A stretch of 64,000 nt of DNA from a virus. The notes under the pieces are model-generated. The model saw nothing but the letters and a program-made list of their open reading frames with translations. It had not been told where the DNA came from and ran no database searches. The stretch is taken from positions 1 to 64,000 of the IMG/VR virus record IMGVR_UViG_3300020198_000013; one strand, written 5' to 3'. The translations under genes and the position numbers were made by a program. Of the stretch, positions 60,647 through 64,000 are shown in pieces (position 1 is the stretch's first letter; every line of letters starts with the position of its first letter).

Positions 60647-61366
60647 ATGGGAAAGATTTTAATAGGCAAAGATGATTCTTCTCTTAAAGAATCAAGTTTT
60701 AAAAAAGAAAATCAATTTGAAACATTATTTAATAAAATTAAAGATATAGAAACCCTTCTCTTTTCTTCAGAGAAAACCGATTATTCTTATGATGTTGATT
60801 TTAAATCATTATTAAAATCTCAAGATTTAAATAGTTTACAAGAAAATTTAAACAACATTGATAAAAAAACAAACGTTCTAGAAAAAACAGATTTTAAAAT
60901 AAAATCAATTCTAGAATCATTGGAGCTTTTTGCCTTAAATAATAACGAATTAAAAGAACTTATAAAACAAACATTGCAACATGTAAACGAACTCGAACTA
61001 AACTATATAAATCTTAACAATGCAGCAAAACAAGAATATATTAATTATTTTAAATTTTTGGAAATAAATTTAGTAAAAACACTAAATGAAATAAGCATTA
61101 TAAATTCAAAGATTGATGAGCAAAATAAAAACAATAAAAATAATTTTTTATTAGATAGTCTTGAAAAAATAAAAGAAGAAAATAACAACAACAATACTCA
61201 ATTAGCCATTTTATTAAATCATCTTATTGTTGAATTTAAAAATTTTAAAACAAATCAAGGTAGAAAAGAAGAAGAGGAGAATGTTAGACAAAAAAGATTA
61301 AAATTTATATTAAAAATTTGTATTACCTTAAATATTGTATCGGTTTTATTTGCATATTTTTTATAA
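60647..61366 (+). CDS. Tail-anchored coiled-coil membrane protein
   Basis: 239 residues, Asn/Lys/Glu/Leu-rich. Nearly the whole length is coiled coil (FEISLV-type heptads in LKSQDLNSLQENLNNIDKKT, NNNELKELIKQTLQHVNELE). The last ~20 residues are a transmembrane helix (FILKICITLNIVSVLFAYFL). It shares topology with the gene just upstream but not obvious sequence. SD GGAG lies upstream. The function is unknown. A heteromeric membrane structure with the upstream protein is possible. Confidence 0.5.
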   Translation: MGKILIGKDDSSLKESSFKKENQFETLFNKIKDIETLLFSSEKTDYSYDVDFKSLLKSQDLNSLQENLNNIDKKTNVLEKTDFKIKSILESLELFALNNNELKELIKQTLQHVNELELNYINLNNAAKQEYINYFKFLEINLVKTLNEISIINSKIDEQNKNNKNNFLLDSLEKIKEENNNNNTQLAILLNHLIVEFKNFKTNQGRKEEEENVRQKRLKFILKICITLNIVSVLFAYFL

Positions 61367-61391
61367 AACTTTAACATAAATGCGAGAGTTT

Positions 61392-61418
61392 TCATCTTTT
61401 AAGGAGGCTAAAAGATGG
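61392..61418 (+). promoter_or_regulatory. Hairpin with SD in the loop and start codon in the stem
   Basis: CATCTTTT (61393-61400) pairs with AAAAGATG (61410-61417). The loop AAGGAGGCT carries a full Shine-Dalgarno sequence, and the last three stem bases are the ATG at 61415. The structure could gate translation of the fibre gene. Confidence 0.55.
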
Positions 61419-62209
61419 CCGGAAATGCTACAAAATCTAGTTCTTTAACACATATAAGTCAAGCTACGCTTGATGAAATTAGTCAATCTGTTAAAACAAC
61501 CGTTTTAATTGATGGTGAACCAGTTAGTCATTCCAATCCCTTACCTATAGACGCAAACATAACAGTTCAATCTATTCAAACAACTTCTAATGTTAGAATA
61601 GAAGCCAACAACCAATCAGTAAGTGATTCAAATCCTCTTCCTGTATACGGTTCTGTTGATGTTGATGGATTAAAAGTAAATGGTTTTTATGTAAGTCAAT
61701 CAAATCCTCTACCTGTGGATCTAACAGATGTAGAAATTGCTGTTTCTTTAAATAAAAATTCAGATTCAGTTCAGTCTTTTCAGGGTGAGTCTTCTCCAGG
61801 GGTAGTTGTCCCATGGAAAGTCGAATCTGAGAATTTAGATATAAGAAACATAAACCATACAATAGATAGTATAAAAATAGGAAATGGATCGACTTTTCTT
61901 CATATCGACCAAGATGGAAGCATTAACACAGTCTCTGTATTAGAGCAAACTTATTTAAGTGCAAATATAATAGTAGGAACTTCTCAAATTGAAATTAAAA
62001 CAGGAATATCTAGATTAAGCAGTCGCAAGATGGTCAGTGTTCATAATTATGGTCCTAATATTATATACATAGGCCCCAGTGGAGTAACTTCGACAACGGG
62101 AAGACCTCTTTTTGTGGACCAGTGCATGGATATGCCAATAGGTAACATGGCTGTGTACGCTATTTCAGAAGAACCAGGAAATTCTATAATAGTTCAGGAG
62201 ATTGGTTGA
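61415..62209 (+). CDS. Virion/fibre protein with SNPLPV repeats
   Basis: 264 residues. The N-terminal half has three spaced copies of a S-x-SNPLP-[IV] unit (PVSHSNPLPIDANI, SVSDSNPLPVYGSV, YVSQSNPLPVDLTD). The C-terminal domain is beta-rich (KMVSVHNYGPNIIYIGPSGV, GRPLFVDQCMDMPIGNMAVY, NSIIVQEIG), like phage proteins that cap or connect fibres. It is coupled to the next gene by TGATG. SD AAGGAGG is in a hairpin loop. The family was not recognised. Confidence 0.55.
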   Translation: MAGNATKSSSLTHISQATLDEISQSVKTTVLIDGEPVSHSNPLPIDANITVQSIQTTSNVRIEANNQSVSDSNPLPVYGSVDVDGLKVNGFYVSQSNPLPVDLTDVEIAVSLNKNSDSVQSFQGESSPGVVVPWKVESENLDIRNINHTIDSIKIGNGSTFLHIDQDGSINTVSVLEQTYLSANIIVGTSQIEIKTGISRLSSRKMVSVHNYGPNIIYIGPSGVTSTTGRPLFVDQCMDMPIGNMAVYAISEEPGNSIIVQEIG

Positions 62210-62628
62210 TGATTAGAGTATCGCCAACAGCAAGATCAATTCCTTTCGATAAAATAAACTCTAATGTAAATTTTAATAATTTACAAGAAGCAGTTGAATC
62301 TTTAAATAGTGAAATAATAATTGTTCAAAATGAAACAGCAGCTGTATATGATTCTATAAAAGCATACAGAGATGAGTTCATTGTCACTCAAAGTGTGATT
62401 CAAAACGGAATTGAATTATCAGCGTCAAAGGTATCCGACATAATTCCTAATTCTGTAATTGCTTTTGTAGATAGAGTAGGTTTGTTTGAGAATTTTGATT
62501 TTCAATTAATAAATGGACCGAATGATAAGGTTAAATTTAACTTTCTTCAACAAGCAACAGATATTCAAAATGGCTTTGTAGAAGGCGGTGAGTATTTAAG
62601 AATTCATTATTTAACTAGATTAAAATAA
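62209..62628 (+). CDS. Small fibre protein with C-terminal beta domain
   Basis: 139 residues from ATG 62209 (TGATG overlap with the previous gene, CAGGAG upstream). A helical N-terminus (NNLQEAVESLNSEIIIVQNE) precedes a ~80-residue beta domain (EFIVTQSVIQNGIELSASKV, IPNSVIAFVDRVGLFENFDF, GGEYLRIHYLTRLK). That domain resembles the C-terminus of the next gene product in order of motifs, so the two are probably paralogous tips. It is likely a short tail fibre component. Confidence 0.55.
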   Translation: MIRVSPTARSIPFDKINSNVNFNNLQEAVESLNSEIIIVQNETAAVYDSIKAYRDEFIVTQSVIQNGIELSASKVSDIIPNSVIAFVDRVGLFENFDFQLINGPNDKVKFNFLQQATDIQNGFVEGGEYLRIHYLTRLK

Positions 62629-62644
62629 TCTAAGCCTGAAGTCA

Positions 62645-62653
62645 TGATACAAT
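62645..62653 (+). promoter_or_regulatory. Extended -10 promoter
   Basis: TGATACAAT, identical to the protease-gene site at 46375. The predicted start point, about 62660, falls inside the 5' arm of the hairpin at 62657-62684. Confidence 0.5.
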
Positions 62654-62656
62654 TAT

Positions 62657-62684
62657 CGTATCTTGATCCAAAAGGAGAGATACG
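62657..62684 (+). promoter_or_regulatory. Hairpin with SD in loop, abutting start codon
   Basis: CGTATCT (62657-62663) pairs with AGATACG (62678-62684) and encloses AAAAGGAG; the ATG follows at 62685. Transcripts starting at ~62660 would lose part of the 5' arm, so only read-through mRNA would form the full stem. Confidence 0.45.
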
Positions 62685-63728
62685 ATGGCTTTGCAAATTA
62701 AAAGTAAATTTATTCAAGATGAAGCAATTGATGGTGATAAACTTAAATTAAAATCAGGTCAAGCTGTCCGCTTGCGAAAAGCAGACAATACTGAAGTTCG
62801 TTTAATTGAACTTGATGAGGCTTCTGGAAAAGTAGAAGTACTTGGTCAACCTATTGCTTTAGAGGCAGCTCTTCTTCAAGAAGTACAAGATCGCATAGCT
62901 GGCGATGATGCACTAGACACAAGATTAGATATTATAGAAGGACCAGATACTCAAGCTGGATCTATTTTAAAAGCTTTAAAAGATGCAAAAGCATATGTAG
63001 ATGATGTTGTTGGTGTTTCTTCTACCGTTGTATCTACCTTTGCAAATCTTTCTACCTACATGTCAGATGGAGATGCAGCAACTGGCCTTATCAATAGTGT
63101 CGGTGCTGTTCGCGATGAGTTAGATGCAACTCAATCTGGTGCTGGATTAAATTCAAACGGTTCCTATTATGCAAATGGTTCAGCAAATTATATTGCAGCA
63201 GCTGTTTCATTAAAAGATGCTGATAATAAATTAGATGCTGCAATAAAAGCAGAAGAAGCTAGAGCACTAGCGGCCGAAGCAGCCGAAGCATCTGCTCGCC
63301 AAGCTGCAGATTCAGCTCTCCAATCTGATATAGATGCAGAAGAAGCTAGAGCACTAGCAGCCGAAGCAGCTCTCCAATCTGACATAGATGCAGAAGAAGC
63401 TAGAGCGTCAGGCGCAGAGACAGCATTAGATGGCCGCTTGGATGTTTTAGAAGCTCGTCTTTTTCGTAAACAAAAATTTACATTAGTAGCTCAAGATATC
63501 ACAAATGGATACGTTGAGCTTTCATTAGAAGCTATGGAAAATTCAATCGTGGCATCTGTTGGTCGTCTAATGATACATGAAGGAGTGGGAGAAGATTTTA
63601 CTGTTTCTGTTGTTGGTCCAGTTGGAGCTAAAAAAACTCGTATTACATTTGTGGGAAATTTAATTGAACCTAGTGAAGAAAAATTAGAAGCTGGTGATGT
63701 TTTATACGTTCGTTATATGAATGTTTAA
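62685..63728 (+). CDS. Tail fibre with coiled-coil repeats
   Basis: 347 residues. The N-terminal attachment-like domain (MALQIKSKFIQDEAIDGDKL, RLRKADNTEVRLIELDEASG) is common in phage fibres. A middle helical part ends in an Ala/Glu coiled coil with repeats of LQSDIDAEEARALAAEAA. The C-terminal ~85 residues form a beta domain (KFTLVAQDITNGYVELSLEA, NSIVASVGRLMIHEGVGEDF) similar to the preceding gene's C-terminus. It is probably a trimeric fibre with a knob. The SD is strong. Confidence 0.65.
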   Translation: MALQIKSKFIQDEAIDGDKLKLKSGQAVRLRKADNTEVRLIELDEASGKVEVLGQPIALEAALLQEVQDRIAGDDALDTRLDIIEGPDTQAGSILKALKDAKAYVDDVVGVSSTVVSTFANLSTYMSDGDAATGLINSVGAVRDELDATQSGAGLNSNGSYYANGSANYIAAAVSLKDADNKLDAAIKAEEARALAAEAAEASARQAADSALQSDIDAEEARALAAEAALQSDIDAEEARASGAETALDGRLDVLEARLFRKQKFTLVAQDITNGYVELSLEAMENSIVASVGRLMIHEGVGEDFTVSVVGPVGAKKTRITFVGNLIEPSEEKLEAGDVLYVRYMNV

Positions 63729-63748
63729 TAAATACTAATATTTCTATA

Positions 63749-63757
63749 TGATATAAT
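63749..63757 (+). promoter_or_regulatory. Extended -10 promoter overlapping terminator
   Basis: TGATATAAT, with the last bases entering the terminator stem. A start near 63764 would drop most of the 5' arm, so the new transcript avoids the terminator. Confidence 0.5.
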
Positions 63758-63799
63758 ATACACAAGTCATTTTTATAGATAACTTGTGTATATTTTTTA
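63756..63799 (+). terminator. Intrinsic terminator between fibre genes
   Basis: ATATACACAAGT (63756-63767) pairs perfectly with ACTTGTGTATAT (63782-63793), followed by a T-rich tail. The 12-bp stem has a 14-nt loop. It closes the transcript of the fibre gene upstream. Confidence 0.7.
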
Positions 63800-63828
63800 T
63801 AAAATACTTGTTTTTTAAAGGAGATAGT

Positions 63829-64000
63829 GTGAGTTTTGCTAAAAAATATGCAACAAGTCAATTAGGTGTCCTTGAATACAAAGGAACATGGAACGCAAAC
63901 TCAAATTATCCTTCTTTGACTAGTTCCGTTGGCGACAAAGGTGATTATTATATTGTATCTGTTGCTGGTGCAGCACCATTAAATGGAATAACCGATTGGC
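63829..64000 (+). CDS. Tail fibre protein, N-terminal fragment
   Basis: The frame opens at GTG 63829 after AAAGGAG (63817-63823) and runs off the window after 57 codons. It reads GVLEYKGTWNANSNYPSLTS, then SVGDKGDYYIVSVAGAAPLN and GITDW. The pattern 'GTWNAxxNxPxLxSxxGxKGDYYxVSVAG' is widespread in phage fibre shafts. More repeats are expected beyond the window. Confidence 0.6.
   Translation, partial: MSFAKKYATSQLGVLEYKGTWNANSNYPSLTSSVGDKGDYYIVSVAGAAPLNGITDW

Noticed and set aside
1-64000. tRNA genes, integrase or attachment site
   Set aside because: I saw no cloverleaf with a TTCGANTC-type arm, no tyrosine or serine recombinase motifs and no obvious att repeats. A dedicated tRNA scan could overturn this.

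Overview
This window is an internal segment of a large, AT-rich (roughly one-third G+C) tailed-bacteriophage genome, probably a myovirus. The evidence is the end of a baseplate J-like protein, a run of tail and fibre proteins, and a complete head module: small and large terminase, portal, prohead protease, scaffold and major capsid protein. It also carries a largely self-sufficient replication and recombination set. Shine-Dalgarno sequences are strong, and TAA, TGA and TAG are all used as stops. I cannot name the host. No tRNA genes, integrase or CRISPR arrays are visible. The sequence runs off both ends of a bigger genome.

Layout. 1-14.3 kb (+): baseplate and tail-fibre region, with two very large fibre-like proteins, a 14-repeat beta-propeller-like protein, a Gly-rich-tipped fibre and a tail-collar protein. 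14.46-17.93 kb (-): replication-initiation block with primase, a lambda O-like winged-helix protein, a DnaB-type helicase and two small proteins. The O-like gene contains 24-bp iterons beside a pyrimidine-rich tract and is a candidate replication origin. 17.99-38.3 kb (+): DNA metabolism. This includes UvsW-like helicase, a G+C-rich intergenic segment that may be a structured RNA, dimeric dUTPase, a methyltransferase-like protein with a degenerate motif IV, a phage GroEL, SbcC and SbcD nuclease subunits, RuvC-like resolvase, a T5 A1-like metallophosphoesterase, a fused exonuclease-PHP-DNA polymerase III alpha, gp32-like SSB, a UvsY-like mediator and UvsX/RecA.

38.3-50.1 kb (+): packaging and head module. 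TerL is split in its Walker A loop by a 424-residue intein with a LAGLIDADG endonuclease. The prohead protease carries a copy of the major capsid protein's N-terminal processing-like peptide. The capsid gene ends at a 14-bp-stem terminator. 50.2-60.2 kb (+): head-completion or virion-associated proteins, several Lys/Glu-rich. Three share a short GQWSL tag, one has a sigma-region-2-like domain, one is a 901-residue multidomain protein, and one reading frame is interrupted by UGA. 60.2-64 kb (+): membrane-anchored coiled-coil proteins, then another fibre cluster running off the end.

Regulation. A recurring extended -10 motif, TGrTAyrAT without a clear -35, precedes many transcription units. Two promoter-like elements overlap the 5' arm of an intrinsic terminator, which would end read-through transcripts while new ones start. 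Two fibre genes have their Shine-Dalgarno sequence in the loop of a hairpin next to or including the start codon.
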